This document shows, in pieces, positions 1-9,158 of a DNA stretch of 64,000 nucleotides (its first letter is position 1; each line of letters opens with the position of its first letter). Source of the DNA: JBBDMC01 sp963775235 (GTDB taxonomy: Bacteria; Pseudomonadota; Alphaproteobacteria; Rhizobiales; Kaistiaceae); contig CAVZHY010000006.1 of assembly GCA_963775235.1 (NCBI GenBank), positions 372,001-436,000 on the forward strand. The letters are read 5' to 3'. A program made the translations under genes and the position numbers. The notes below the pieces were generated by a model. It did no database searches, had not been told where the DNA came from, and worked only from the letters and a program-made list of their open reading frames with translations.

Positions 1-5
1 GCGGC

Positions 6-1004
6 CTACGTGCCCCAGGACAGGAAAAGACCGATGTCGCCGGGCAGCCCGTCCAGAAAGTCGAGAACACGCGCCAGGATATGGAAGCCGCGGGGCCTGA
101 GCTCGCGCTCCCATCTGAGGTACATCTCGGCCGCCGCCCCGCGCAGCGTGCGTGGCCACTCCGGATCCGGCGCGTTGACTGCCCTGCCTCCGTCGCTGCA
201 CAACGTGCTGGGGAACCGCAGCAACAAAAATTCGGTCTCGCCGCGCTCTGCCGCCTCGCGCGCAGCGTGAACGACCCCGTTCCAGCCCTTCTCGGAGATG
301 TGGGTATCGATCATGAGCCTGAGGTTGTGGCGGCGCTGCTCGTCGGCGATCTCACGCTGGCGTCGGCGATCCGAGATCAGCCTGTCCACATGGCGGGCAA
401 CAAGGTGTCGGAAGTCGTTGACGCTAAGCTCACCATCGCCGCGACGTTCAATATCGTCGGGCTGCGGTTGCTGTTCATGGTGAAAGCTGACAGCGGAGGT
501 CTCGACGTGGGCCCTCCCGGGCTGGGGCGTCGGCGGCAATGCGACGGGTTCGTACTGGCCGCCGCCGAGCGAACGCAAAAGGTCCGCGCGGCGGACGATG
601 CCGACGAGGCGGCCATCGCGCAAAACGGGCAACCGTTTGATGCGATGGATGCCCATCAGGCTGGCGATCTCGTCGGCGCTGGTGTCTTCACTGATGGCGA
701 TTACAGGGCTCGACATGACCTCGCGTGCAACCGCCAGCGGGCTTTGCAGGTGCGCCAGGAACTCGGTGTTCAGCGTCTCACCTTCGGCAAGGCGCATCAG
801 CCACCATTCGCTGCGGGTTTCGCGTTCCGTCTTTTTGCGGCCGACAAGGTCGCCCTCGCTCACCATGCCGACAAGGTCCCCAGCGGCGGTGGTAACGGGG
901 ACCGCACTCATCTGGTGCTGAAGCAGGATTCTGGCGACTTCGCGCAGCGGCGTGTCCGGCTGAACGGTGACCACGTCGCGGCTCATGAGGTCGCGCGCTT
1001 TCAT
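6..1004 (-). CDS. CBS-domain pair protein with unknown C-terminal region
   Basis: A 332-residue protein with two N-terminal CBS modules, at about residues 1-60 (starts MKARDLMSRDVVTV) and 92-146 (REVMSSPVIAISED, then GRLVGIVRRADLL). Such pairs usually bind adenine nucleotides and act as energy or ionic sensors. The remaining ~185 residues are charged, with an Arg-rich stretch around residues 205-225 that could form a helix or coil; I recognise no domain there. The ATG start is good because the first CBS motif follows at once. It is transcribed divergently from tpiA across a 198-bp spacer. Family membership is firm; the ligand and target are unknown. Confidence 0.85.
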   Translation of the reverse strand: MKARDLMSRDVVTVQPDTPLREVARILLQHQMSAVPVTTAAGDLVGMVSEGDLVGRKKTERETRSEWWLMRLAEGETLNTEFLAHLQSPLAVAREVMSSPVIAISEDTSADEIASLMGIHRIKRLPVLRDGRLVGIVRRADLLRSLGGGQYEPVALPPTPQPGRAHVETSAVSFHHEQQPQPDDIERRGDGELSVNDFRHLVARHVDRLISDRRRQREIADEQRRHNLRLMIDTHISEKGWNGVVHAAREAAERGETEFLLLRFPSTLCSDGGRAVNAPDPEWPRTLRGAAAEMYLRWERELRPRGFHILARVLDFLDGLPGDIGLFLSWGT

Positions 1005-1202
1005 GCGATCGCTCCGGCAGTGTTTCGTGCGGGTATGGCCGCCATGGGGAGGGATAGTCGCCGGCCGGCCGGTGCTGCAACCTTGATTTCACGCAAATTC
1101 GCTGGTCGCGGGGACCAACCGGGGCAAAAGCAACCGTCGCGGGTGAATTTTTCGTCGATTTCGGCTACCCCTCGCCCGATCGCGAAACGGGGAGGGAGCG
1201 CC

Positions 1203-1949
1203 ATGGGCAACGTTAGACCGCTGGCGGCGGGCAACTGGAAGATGAACGGCACCCGGGAAAGCCTGGGGGAGATACAGGCCGTCGTTGCCGGCTGCGGAGC
1301 CGCGGCCTGCGACATCGCCATCTGCCCGCCCGCGACCTTGATCCCGGCGGCGGCGGAGGTCGTGCGGGGCTCGCCCGTGATGATCGGCGGTCAGGATTGC
1401 CACGCGGCGCCATCCGGAGCCCATACCGGCGACATCGCGGCGGAAATGATCGCGGATGCGGGCGCCAGGCTGGTGATCGTCGGACATTCTGAACGCCGCA
1501 ACGACCACGGAGAGACCGACGCCATGGTGCGCGCCAAGACCGAGGCCGCGTGGCGGGCAGGTCTCACGGCGATTCTGTGCATCGGCGAGACCGAGGACGA
1601 GCGGAAGGGCGGCCGGACCCGGGCCGTGCTCGACCGCCAGATCGCGGGATCCGTGCCGGAGGGCGCAACGCCGCCGCGTCTTATCGTCGCCTACGAGCCG
1701 GTCTGGGCGATCGGGACGGGGCTCACACCGTTCAACGATGACATCCGGGACGCCCATGCCCATATCAGGGGACGTCTCGTCGAACGGTTCGGCGAGGCCG
1801 CCCGAACGACGCGGATCCTCTATGGCGGCTCGGTCAAGCCTTCCAACGCCGAAACCATCCTCGCTCTCGACGGGGTCAACGGGGCATTGGTGGGGGGCGC
1901 CAGCCTCAAAGCCCGGGATTTCCTTGCAATTATCGCCGCGTGTCGCTGA
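1203..1949 (+). CDS. tpiA: Triose-phosphate isomerase
   Basis: A 248-residue enzyme interconverting glyceraldehyde-3-phosphate and dihydroxyacetone phosphate in the cytosol. The TIM-barrel signatures are present in order: NWKMNG (catalytic Lys, residue 13), VGHSERR (catalytic His), AYEPVWAIGTG (catalytic Glu) and YGGSVKP (phosphate-binding loop). The open frame extends far upstream, but the ATG at 1203 is preceded by a purine-rich GGGGAGGGA site and gives the normal family length. It heads a tpiA-secG-pyrG run typical of alphaproteobacteria. Confidence 0.97.
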   Translation: MGNVRPLAAGNWKMNGTRESLGEIQAVVAGCGAAACDIAICPPATLIPAAAEVVRGSPVMIGGQDCHAAPSGAHTGDIAAEMIADAGARLVIVGHSERRNDHGETDAMVRAKTEAAWRAGLTAILCIGETEDERKGGRTRAVLDRQIAGSVPEGATPPRLIVAYEPVWAIGTGLTPFNDDIRDAHAHIRGRLVERFGEAARTTRILYGGSVKPSNAETILALDGVNGALVGGASLKARDFLAIIAACR

Positions 1950-2034
1950 CGGAATGTCGCCGGCAACGGGTCTGGCAAGGCCGGGTGCGATCGTGTACAA
2001 GGCCCGCGCCCTTCAAATCCTGGCAATCTGATCA

Positions 2035-2613
2035 ATGGAAACCGTTATCATCGTCATTCACCTGATGGTGATCGTGGCGCTCGTCGCGGTCGTGCTGCTG
2101 CAGCGGTCGGAAGGCGGCGCGCTCGGCATCGGCGGCAGCAATGCTTTCCTGACGGCCCGCGGGCAGGGGAACGTGCTGACGCGGGCGACGACGATCCTCG
2201 GGATCGCCTTTTTCCTCACGTCGGCTGCCATGACGATCTACACGCGTTTCCAGGCACCGCCGTCGGCGATTCTTGATACGGTTCCGGCGACCACCGCGCC
2301 CGCGGTGCCGACCACGCCTTCCCCGACACCGTTCCCGAACCCGACAACGACGCCGAATGCGCCGTCGACCACGCCAAGCGCCGGTGGCGGCATCCTGGAC
2401 CAGTTGAACCAGTACACCGGGCAGGCACCGGCGGGTGGGCAGACGTCGACACCGGGCGGTATTCCGAGTGCCGGGGGTCAGGCTCCGACAACCGGCATTC
2501 CGGGGCTTGGAGGGCCTGCCGGCGAGCCGGACGTCGGGGTGCCACCCGCGCCGCAGACCGAGCCACAGGCTCCGGCCGGCCCGGCCACACCACAGGTTCC
2601 AACGGGGCAATAG
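2035..2613 (+). CDS. secG: Preprotein translocase subunit SecG with long Pro/Thr/Gly-rich tail
   Basis: A 192-residue inner-membrane component of the SecYEG translocon. The N-terminal ~80 residues are typical SecG: a first helix (IIVIHLMVIVALVAVVLL), the conserved QRSEGGALGIGGS turn with GNVLTRAT, and a second helix (ILGIAFFLTSAAM). The following ~110 residues are low-complexity Pro, Thr, Gly and Ala, making the protein far longer than the ~75-130 residues usual for SecG. Alphaproteobacterial SecGs often have extended tails, but this one is long. It lies between tpiA and pyrG on the same strand. Confidence 0.93.
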   Translation: METVIIVIHLMVIVALVAVVLLQRSEGGALGIGGSNAFLTARGQGNVLTRATTILGIAFFLTSAAMTIYTRFQAPPSAILDTVPATTAPAVPTTPSPTPFPNPTTTPNAPSTTPSAGGGILDQLNQYTGQAPAGGQTSTPGGIPSAGGQAPTTGIPGLGGPAGEPDVGVPPAPQTEPQAPAGPATPQVPTGQ

Positions 2614-2746
2614 GCGATTTGATGCGGAGCCTCCACCCGGCGTGCAAAACGACCCGCCGGGCACCCCGCCCGTTGGGGTCAACGGTCCGGTCCGCAGGCA
2701 TTTTCGACTCACCGAATCAACCGGGCAGGGATTAGTGTCGAGGCCC

Positions 2747-4378
2747 ATGACGCGGTACGTCTTCATCACCGGCGGCGTGGTTTCATCCCTCGGAAAAGGT
2801 ATTGCATCCGCCGCTCTCGGCGCGCTCCTCCAGGCGCGGGGGTTCAAGGTGAGGCTGCGCAAGCTCGACCCCTACCTCAACGTCGATCCGGGGACGATGA
2901 GCCCCTACCAGCACGGTGAGGTGTTCGTCACCGATGACGGTGCGGAGACCGACCTCGACCTTGGCCACTACGAGCGCTTCACCGGCCGGCCGGCAAACCG
3001 CATGGACAACATCACCACCGGCCGCATCTACCAGGACATCATCGCCAAGGAGCGGCGCGGCGACTACCTCGGCGCCACCGTGCAGGTCATCCCGCATGTC
3101 ACCGACGCCATCAAATCGTTCATCCTCGACGGCAACGAGGATTTCGACTTCGTGCTGTGCGAGATCGGCGGCACGGTGGGCGACATCGAGGGACTGCCAT
3201 TCTTCGAGGCTATCCGGCAGCTTGCCAACGACCTGCCGCGCGGCGCAGCGGTGTTCATCCATCTGACGCTGGTGCCGTTCATCCAGTCCGCCGGTGAACT
3301 CAAGACCAAGCCGACGCAGCATTCGGTATCCGCCCTCAGAGAAATCGGCATCCAGCCCGATATCCTCCTGGTGCGCGCCGACCGTCCGATCCCGGCCGAG
3401 GAGCGACGCAAGCTGTCGCTTTTCTGCAACGTCAGGCCGTCGGCGGTGATCCAGGCGCTCGACGTCAGCCACATCTACGACGTGCCTGTCGCCTACCACG
3501 GCGAGGGGCTGGACGACGAGGTGCTCGCCGCGTTCGACATCACGGACGCGCCTCAGCCGGACCTCGACAGGTGGAGCGACATCAGCCGGACGATCCGGAA
3601 CCACGAGGGCGAGGTCAATATCGCCGTGGTGGGCAAATACACCGGCCTTAAGGACGCCTACAAGTCGCTGGTGGAGGCGCTCAACCACGGCGGTATCGCC
3701 AACACCGTCAAGGTCAATCTCGAATGGATCGAGGCGGACACGCTGGAGGAGGGCAACCCGGCGCCGCGGCTGGAATGGGTCGACGGCATCCTGGTGCCGG
3801 GCGGTTTCGGCCAGCGCGGATCGGAAGGCATGATCACGGCCGCTGGCTTCGCACGCGAGCATCGCGTGCCGTTCCTGGGCATTTGTTTCGGTATGCAACT
3901 CGCCATCGTGGAAGCGACCCGCAATCTGGCCGGGATCGCGGCCGCAAGCTCGACCGAGTTCGGGCCGACTGACGAGCCGGTGGTCGGGCTGATGACCGAA
4001 TGGGTGCGCGGCAACGTTACCGAGAAGCGCCACGCCGACAGCGACCTGGGCGGCAGCATGCGGCTCGGTGCCTATCCCGCTATCCTCAGCCGGGGCAGCC
4101 AAATCTCCGGTATCTACGGCGGCGCCATGGAAATCTCCGAACGCCACCGACACCGCTACGAGATCAACATCAATTATCGTGACCGGCTGGAGCAGCACGG
4201 CCTGCGTTTTGCCGGATTGTCACCGGACGGTATCCTGCCGGAGACGGTCGAGATCGAGGGCCACCCGTGGTTCATCGGCGTCCAGTACCATCCGGAGCTG
4301 AAATCGCGACCGTTCGATCCGCATCCGCTGTTCGCCTCGTTCATCGCCGCTGCGGTGGAGCAGTCGAGGCTGGTGTAA
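2747..4378 (+). CDS. pyrG: CTP synthase
   Basis: A 543-residue enzyme that aminates UTP to CTP using glutamine and ATP, the last step of de novo pyrimidine nucleotide synthesis. The N-terminal synthetase domain starts MTRYVFITGGVVSSLGKGIA and includes KLDPYLNVDPGTMSPYQHGE. The C-terminal class-I glutaminase domain has the nucleophile motif GICFGMQ and the partner motif QYHPE. An open frame continues upstream of this ATG, but homology begins exactly here. Full length and intact. Confidence 0.97.
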   Translation: MTRYVFITGGVVSSLGKGIASAALGALLQARGFKVRLRKLDPYLNVDPGTMSPYQHGEVFVTDDGAETDLDLGHYERFTGRPANRMDNITTGRIYQDIIAKERRGDYLGATVQVIPHVTDAIKSFILDGNEDFDFVLCEIGGTVGDIEGLPFFEAIRQLANDLPRGAAVFIHLTLVPFIQSAGELKTKPTQHSVSALREIGIQPDILLVRADRPIPAEERRKLSLFCNVRPSAVIQALDVSHIYDVPVAYHGEGLDDEVLAAFDITDAPQPDLDRWSDISRTIRNHEGEVNIAVVGKYTGLKDAYKSLVEALNHGGIANTVKVNLEWIEADTLEEGNPAPRLEWVDGILVPGGFGQRGSEGMITAAGFAREHRVPFLGICFGMQLAIVEATRNLAGIAAASSTEFGPTDEPVVGLMTEWVRGNVTEKRHADSDLGGSMRLGAYPAILSRGSQISGIYGGAMEISERHRHRYEININYRDRLEQHGLRFAGLSPDGILPETVEIEGHPWFIGVQYHPELKSRPFDPHPLFASFIAAAVEQSRLV

Positions 4379-4404
4379 CCGTCTGAGCGGAAGGGCTGGT
4401 TATA

Positions 4405-5034
4405 GTGACGACGTCCTACAACCAGATCGCCGGCCAAAGTCTGCACCGTCTGGCAGGACTGTGTGACGGCGTGTTCGCCATCGCCATGACGCTGCTCGTG
4501 CTCGACCTAGCGGTTCCGGCCTCCGAGACTATCCGGTCGGAAAGCGACCTTTGGGCGGCTCTCGTCGATCTGGCGCCCCGACTGCTGACATATCTGATGA
4601 GCTTCCTCACGCTCGCCATCTTTTGGGTAGGGCAGGAGACGACGGCCGAGTTGCTTGGGGGAACCGATCGCCACTACACGTGGATCACGCTGGCGTTCCT
4701 GATGACGATCACGCTGATCCCTTTTTCGACGGCGTTGCTGTCGGAATTCATCACCTACCGGATCGCACTGCTCATTTACTGGCTGAACCTCGTCCTGATC
4801 GGCGTGTGCATCATGGGAGGCTGGTTCTACGCCCGCGGGTACAAGCTGCTGAAGGACGACGTACCCGACCATTTCTATAAGGCTCTCAGGCGACGCATCA
4901 TCGTCGGCCAGTTGCTCTACGCGATCGGCGCGGCACTGTGCGTCGTCGACGTCCACTGGAGCATAGCCTTCATCGTGGCGGTGCAATTGATGTTCGCCAT
5001 CGCGCCGCCCTGGAGGCCGTTCAGCTGGCTGTAG
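4405..5034 (+). CDS. TMEM175/DUF1211-family membrane protein (variant motif)
   Basis: A 209-residue multi-pass protein of the TMEM175-like potassium channel family. The family signature at the first helix, normally RxxxFSDGVxAIxxT, reads HRLAGLCDGVFAIAMT here: the usual Phe and Ser are Leu and Cys. Five or six hydrophobic segments follow. The start is GTG, 26 bp after pyrG. A second, canonical member of the family lies on the opposite strand at 8553-9155. Bacterial relatives conduct K+ in vitro, but the physiological role is uncertain, and the changed motif makes channel function here less certain. Confidence 0.82.
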   Translation: MTTSYNQIAGQSLHRLAGLCDGVFAIAMTLLVLDLAVPASETIRSESDLWAALVDLAPRLLTYLMSFLTLAIFWVGQETTAELLGGTDRHYTWITLAFLMTITLIPFSTALLSEFITYRIALLIYWLNLVLIGVCIMGGWFYARGYKLLKDDVPDHFYKALRRRIIVGQLLYAIGAALCVVDVHWSIAFIVAVQLMFAIAPPWRPFSWL

Positions 5035-5478
5035 GGGTGCACGTGGTGACGTTCGTCCAGATCATTCGCGCCGCGCAGTCCACAACGGCTGAGTGAGGGA
5101 GCGCAGTGTCGTCCGGGCCGGGGCGTCGCTGACCGCTGGTCACTCTGCCGAGGCCGGCGAGGCCGGGAAGCCCTGTTTCGAATTCGTCGAAAGCTAGGCA
5201 ACCCGCGTGTTTCCGCGGCAGTGGCGAAGGGACTGCCGCCGGCTCCGGCCGGCCGAAGTCATCCGCCGTGGCGCTTTCCTTCCTCGGCCGCCGATGGGCC
5301 GTTTCGCTTGAACTCAAAGCTGGAACCCGTGTCGCGTTCGGGACTTATGATAGGCAGCCGACATCCGCCTGAGACGGCAATGTGACCGGTGCGGCCGGTT
5401 GGACATTGCGTTGGTGCAGGATGGACAGGAAGGGAGCGGTTCGCGCGGTGGAGAGCGACAGGCGCTACAGGAGTTCAC
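5035..5478. other. Gene-free stretch upstream of egtB
   Basis: About 440 bases between the TMEM175-like gene and egtB. Both strands show only short shadow frames without recognisable protein features, and I see no RNA gene. It probably carries the egtB promoter; a clear ribosome-binding site AGGAG lies at 5469-5473, five bases before the egtB ATG. Confidence 0.5.
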
Positions 5479-6747
5479 ATGGGTGCGATACAGATTCAGT
5501 CGCCTTTGCCCGGCGCCTCGTCCACGTCCAACCGATTCCAGACCGTGAGGGCCAGGAGCCAAGCGTTGGCCGCGGGCCTTACCGAGGCCGATCAGACAAC
5601 CCAATCCATGCCGGACGCCAGCCCGACCAAATGGCACCTGGCCCACACGACATGGTTCTTCGAGACGTTCATCCTCGGGTCGCACCGACGCGGCTATCGT
5701 GCGTTCGATCCCGCGTATCCGTATCTTTTCAATTCGTACTACCAGCAGGCGGGACCACGGTACCCGCGTCCGCAGCGTGGCCTCTTGTCGAGGCCGTCGG
5801 CGACCGAGGTAACGTCATATCGCCAGGCCGTTGACGCCGCGATTCTTGAAGGTCTGGCCAGCGGAGAACTTGGCGGCGCGGAAGCCCTGGTCGAACTGGG
5901 TTGCCACCATGAGCAGCAACACCAGGAACTGATCCTCAGCGACATCCTGCACCTGTTTGCACAAAGTCCACTGCGGCCCGCTTATCGGCCACCCGCTCCG
6001 GCGGCGACGATGGACGACGTTCCGCTGCGGTGGACGTCCTTTCCGGGCGGAATCGTGCCCATGGGAAATGGCGGCGAAGAGTTTGCCTTTGACAATGAAA
6101 CGCCCCGACACGAGGTCCTTCTTCGACCGTTCCGGATGGCAAACCGACTGGTGACCAATTCGGAGTGGATGTCGTTCATCAATGATGACGGATACGATAC
6201 GCCGGAGCTGTGGCTTTCCGACGGGTGGGCTTACATCCAGCGTGAGCACGTCTCGGCGCCGCTTTACTGGGAAAGATGCGATGGACGGTGGCGGTCGATG
6301 ACGCTGCACGGCATGCACGACATCGTCCCGAATGCGCCGGTCGAGCACATCAGCTTTTACGAGGCAGACGCTTTCGCCCGGTGGGCAGGCGCCAGGCTGC
6401 CCACCGAACACGAATGGGAACATGCCGTGGTCGCAGCCGGCGTTGAGCTCGCGGGCGAGGAGCGGCAATCGCTCGGCGCGCAGCCGGCTGACGGCGACGG
6501 TCCGCTCCTCCAGGCGTTCGGAGAATTGTGGCAGTGGACGGCGTCCGCGTACCTTGGCTATCCCGGCTACAAACCGGCGGCTGGGGCGATCGGTGAGTAC
6601 AACGGCAAGTTCATGTCCGGACAGATGGTGCTGCGCGGATCGTCTTTCGCAACGCCTCCGGGGCACGGGCGAGCCACCTACCGCAACTTCTTCTTTCCAC
6701 GCCACAGATGGCCGTTCATTGGCCTTCGGCTGGCCGCGGAGGCCTGA
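5479..6747 (+). CDS. egtB: Ergothioneine biosynthesis sulfoxide synthase EgtB
   Basis: A 422-residue non-haem iron enzyme that joins a thiol (gamma-glutamylcysteine or cysteine) oxidatively to hercynine in ergothioneine synthesis. The N-terminal DinB-like domain shows KWHLAHTTWFFE and the iron-binding pattern in GCHHEQQHQE (residues 141-150). The C-terminal half is a formylglycine-generating-enzyme-like fold, ending RGSSFATPPGHGRATYRNFF and RWPFIGLRLA. The start at 5479 is chosen for its strong Shine-Dalgarno site rather than the longer frame from 5389. Its stop overlaps the egtD start (TGATG), so the two are co-translated. No egtA or egtC is seen nearby, which suggests a two-gene proteobacterial type of pathway. 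Confidence 0.95.
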   Translation: MGAIQIQSPLPGASSTSNRFQTVRARSQALAAGLTEADQTTQSMPDASPTKWHLAHTTWFFETFILGSHRRGYRAFDPAYPYLFNSYYQQAGPRYPRPQRGLLSRPSATEVTSYRQAVDAAILEGLASGELGGAEALVELGCHHEQQHQELILSDILHLFAQSPLRPAYRPPAPAATMDDVPLRWTSFPGGIVPMGNGGEEFAFDNETPRHEVLLRPFRMANRLVTNSEWMSFINDDGYDTPELWLSDGWAYIQREHVSAPLYWERCDGRWRSMTLHGMHDIVPNAPVEHISFYEADAFARWAGARLPTEHEWEHAVVAAGVELAGEERQSLGAQPADGDGPLLQAFGELWQWTASAYLGYPGYKPAAGAIGEYNGKFMSGQMVLRGSSFATPPGHGRATYRNFFFPRHRWPFIGLRLAAEA

Positions 6748-7706
6748 TGCGCACCGCCGTCCGATCAGCGGCGTCGCCGACGGCGCCGGGTGCTTCTTTC
6801 CGCGACGCCGCCATTGCCGGCCTCTCGCAACAAGCCAAATCGATCCCGTCCCGCTTTCTGTACGACAGGAGGGGCTGCGAACTGTTCGACGAGATCACAC
6901 GCCTCGAGGAGTACTACCCGACACGGATCGAGATGCAGCTTCTCGCCGAACACGCCCGGGAAATCGTCGGCGATGTCGGACCGCGTGCAACCGTTGTCGA
7001 GTTCGGCGCAGGGACCGCCGACAAAGCCAGGATCATTCTCGACCGCTTGCCGCGACCGACGACATACATCCCGATCGACGTTGCTGGCGACGCGCTCGCG
7101 CGCATCGCATCGGGGCCCCTCGCCGACGAAAACGGTCTGACAGTACGCCCGGAGATTGGCGACTTTACCGAAGGCATAAGGCTGCCAAAACTCGACCGGA
7201 CCCGGCCGCGCCTCGGCCTCTTCTTCGGTTCGACGATCGGAAATCTTCATCCGCGCGATGCGCTCACGTTCCTTGAGCGCGTTTCGACGGACCTCGGGCC
7301 CGGCGCACTCTTTCTCGTCGGTGTGGACACCCGCAAGGCGGAACGGACACTCGTGCGCGCGTACGACGACGCTCACGGCACGACGGCCTCTTTCAACATG
7401 AACCTGTTGAGGCGGGCAAACCTTGAGATCGGCGCCGACTTCAATCTCAACGCGTTCGAACATCAGAGCCGCTGGAATGACACCGAGTCGCGCATCGAAA
7501 TGCACTTGCTGAGCAGGCGCGCGCAAACGGTTCACATCGGCGATCAGGAATTCACCGTCGACCGAGGTGAGACGATCCACACCGAGAATTCATACAAGTA
7601 CGGCGCGCGAGAGTTCGAGCTCCTCGCCCGCTGCTCCGGTTGGACGCCGCGTGCCGCGTGGACGGACGCAGGCTGCCTTTACTCCCTGCACCTGCTGGCA
7701 AACTGA
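6747..7706 (+). CDS. egtD: L-histidine N-alpha-methyltransferase EgtD
   Basis: A 319-residue SAM-dependent enzyme that trimethylates histidine to hercynine, the first step of ergothioneine synthesis. Supporting motifs are YDRRGCELFDEITRLEEYYPTR at the N-terminus, the SAM loop VEFGAGTADKA, FFGSTIGNLHP, and IHTENSYKY near the C-terminus. The length matches the family (~320 residues). The ATG overlaps the last base of the egtB stop, fixing the start. It converges on the hydrolase gene at 7792. Confidence 0.95.
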   Translation: MRTAVRSAASPTAPGASFRDAAIAGLSQQAKSIPSRFLYDRRGCELFDEITRLEEYYPTRIEMQLLAEHAREIVGDVGPRATVVEFGAGTADKARIILDRLPRPTTYIPIDVAGDALARIASGPLADENGLTVRPEIGDFTEGIRLPKLDRTRPRLGLFFGSTIGNLHPRDALTFLERVSTDLGPGALFLVGVDTRKAERTLVRAYDDAHGTTASFNMNLLRRANLEIGADFNLNAFEHQSRWNDTESRIEMHLLSRRAQTVHIGDQEFTVDRGETIHTENSYKYGAREFELLARCSGWTPRAAWTDAGCLYSLHLLAN

Positions 7707-7791
7707 TCGGACGCCGCGAGCGCACGGACGAGCTGCGCTGATGTCTGCGAACTCAAGGCCGGCAAGCCGGGCGCCCACGTGAACTCGGCGT

Positions 7792-8556
7792 TCAGTCTGC
7801 CGCCAAACGATCGAGCCAATCGAGGATTGTCACGGTCGCGGCATCCGGCGTGCCGAGGTGGTCGGCGTTCACGGTGACGTATCGGCTAAGTGGATTCGCT
7901 GGCGCGCGTTTGAACAGGGCCGCCGCGTTGCGCTGACTGGAGTTGCGGGTGCCGGCGATCCACAGCAGCGGTGCGCCCAGCTTCGGCAGGAGCCCGGCCG
8001 GATTGAGTTCGCTCTCATCGCCGAGGAACGAGAGGAACGCGCGCGGTGTTGCCTTGACCGGCAGGTCGTGGCCGAGCACGCGGTCGGTAAAGGTGCCGCC
8101 GACATCGCCCTTGCCGGCCTTCACCAGAGCGTCGGCCTTCTTCACGCTTGCGGCGACGGCCGCATGGCCGTTGAAGTCCGCCGGCTCCCCGTCGGGAGCA
8201 AGAACGATGACGCCGGCGAGGCCGGGATGGCCGGCAGCATAGGCGAGCGCGGCGATGCCGCCGAGGCTGTGGCCGCCGACGACGATGCCGTCGAAACCGT
8301 CGCTGGCGAGACGGGCAATCGCCGCATCGACGTCGACAAAGCAGGCGTCGAGCGGCTCATCATAAATACGCCGCGCCGACCAGCACATCTCCGGCGCTTC
8401 CACGGCGTACCCCGTTTCGTCGAGTGTGTCGGCGAGGCTGGCGAACTGGCTCGGGTCGCCGGTCTTGCCATGGAGAAGGACGACCCCGATGCGGTCGAAG
8501 GCCAAAGCGGGCGAGGTGGCGAGCCAGAAAACGGCCATGACCAGGCGGACAATCAT
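7792..8556 (-). CDS. Exported alpha/beta hydrolase
   Basis: A 254-residue alpha/beta-hydrolase-fold protein with an N-terminal signal peptide (MIVRLVMAVFWLATSPALA). Visible features are the oxyanion region VVLLHGKTG, the nucleophile elbow GGHSLGG (Ser), and a late NADHLGTP that could supply the catalytic His. The substrate is unknown; an esterase or lipase is likely. The ATG at 8556 is chosen over an upstream frame because it overlaps the previous gene's stop (ATGA) and exposes the signal peptide. It is the last gene of a minus-strand run DUF1835-queF-TMEM175-hydrolase. Confidence 0.8.
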   Translation of the reverse strand: MIVRLVMAVFWLATSPALAFDRIGVVLLHGKTGDPSQFASLADTLDETGYAVEAPEMCWSARRIYDEPLDACFVDVDAAIARLASDGFDGIVVGGHSLGGIAALAYAAGHPGLAGVIVLAPDGEPADFNGHAAVAASVKKADALVKAGKGDVGGTFTDRVLGHDLPVKATPRAFLSFLGDESELNPAGLLPKLGAPLLWIAGTRNSSQRNAAALFKRAPANPLSRYVTVNADHLGTPDAATVTILDWLDRLAAD

Positions 8557-9155
8557 TCTCCGACCAGCCGCTCTGATGACCGGCCGATCATTCTTTCGAT
8601 CCGGCGATCGGGGACGAACCACATGACCGCGACGATCGCGTAGAGAGCAAGAGCGATCCACGGCGTCCACAGCAGCGTCACCACGATACCGGCGAGATAC
8701 AGCGCAACCGACACTACGCCCTTGATCTCGCCGCCGACGGCCATCTCCAGTCGCGTGTCCTCGCCCTGCGCCGCGATGAGTGTGCGTTCGAGGATGTAGT
8801 AGGCAATGGCCGACATCAGGAGGTCGACGCCGTAAAGTGTGACGGGAGCCCGGGCGAAGCCGTTCTCACCCATCCAGCCGGTGACGAACGGAACCAGCGC
8901 AAGCCAGAAAAGGAGGTGCAGGTTTGCCCACAGGACCACGCCGTCAACGTGGCTCGACGCCTGCAGCATGTGGTGGTGATTGTTCCAGTAGATGCCGAGG
9001 TAGATGAAGCTCAGCACGTGGCTGACGAATGCGGGAATGACCGGCCTCAGTGCTCCCCAGTCGGCACCTTCGGGCGTGTGCAGTTCCAGCACGAGGATGG
9101 TGATGATGATGGCAATGACGCCATCGCTGAACGCTTCCATGCGCGCTTTGTTCAT
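8553..9155 (-). CDS. TMEM175/DUF1211-family potassium channel-like protein
   Basis: A 200-residue polytopic membrane protein with the canonical TMEM175 signature in the first helix, RMEAFSDGVIAIIITILVLEL. Downstream segments include FIYLGIYWNNHHHML and two C-terminal helices. Prokaryotic relatives form tetrameric K+ channels; whether this one does is inferred from the intact FSDGV motif. It lies 3 bp after queF and overlaps the hydrolase start by 4 bp, so it sits in an operon. Confidence 0.85.
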   Translation of the reverse strand: MNKARMEAFSDGVIAIIITILVLELHTPEGADWGALRPVIPAFVSHVLSFIYLGIYWNNHHHMLQASSHVDGVVLWANLHLLFWLALVPFVTGWMGENGFARAPVTLYGVDLLMSAIAYYILERTLIAAQGEDTRLEMAVGGEIKGVVSVALYLAGIVVTLLWTPWIALALYAIVAVMWFVPDRRIERMIGRSSERLVGE

Positions 9156-9158
9156 CGG

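Noticed and set aside
81..1202. N-terminal extension of tpiA by ~374 codons
   Set aside because: It is antisense to the CBS-domain gene; triose-phosphate isomerase homology starts at the ATG at 1203.
2783..4198. A 471-codon minus-strand frame
   Set aside because: Antisense shadow of pyrG.
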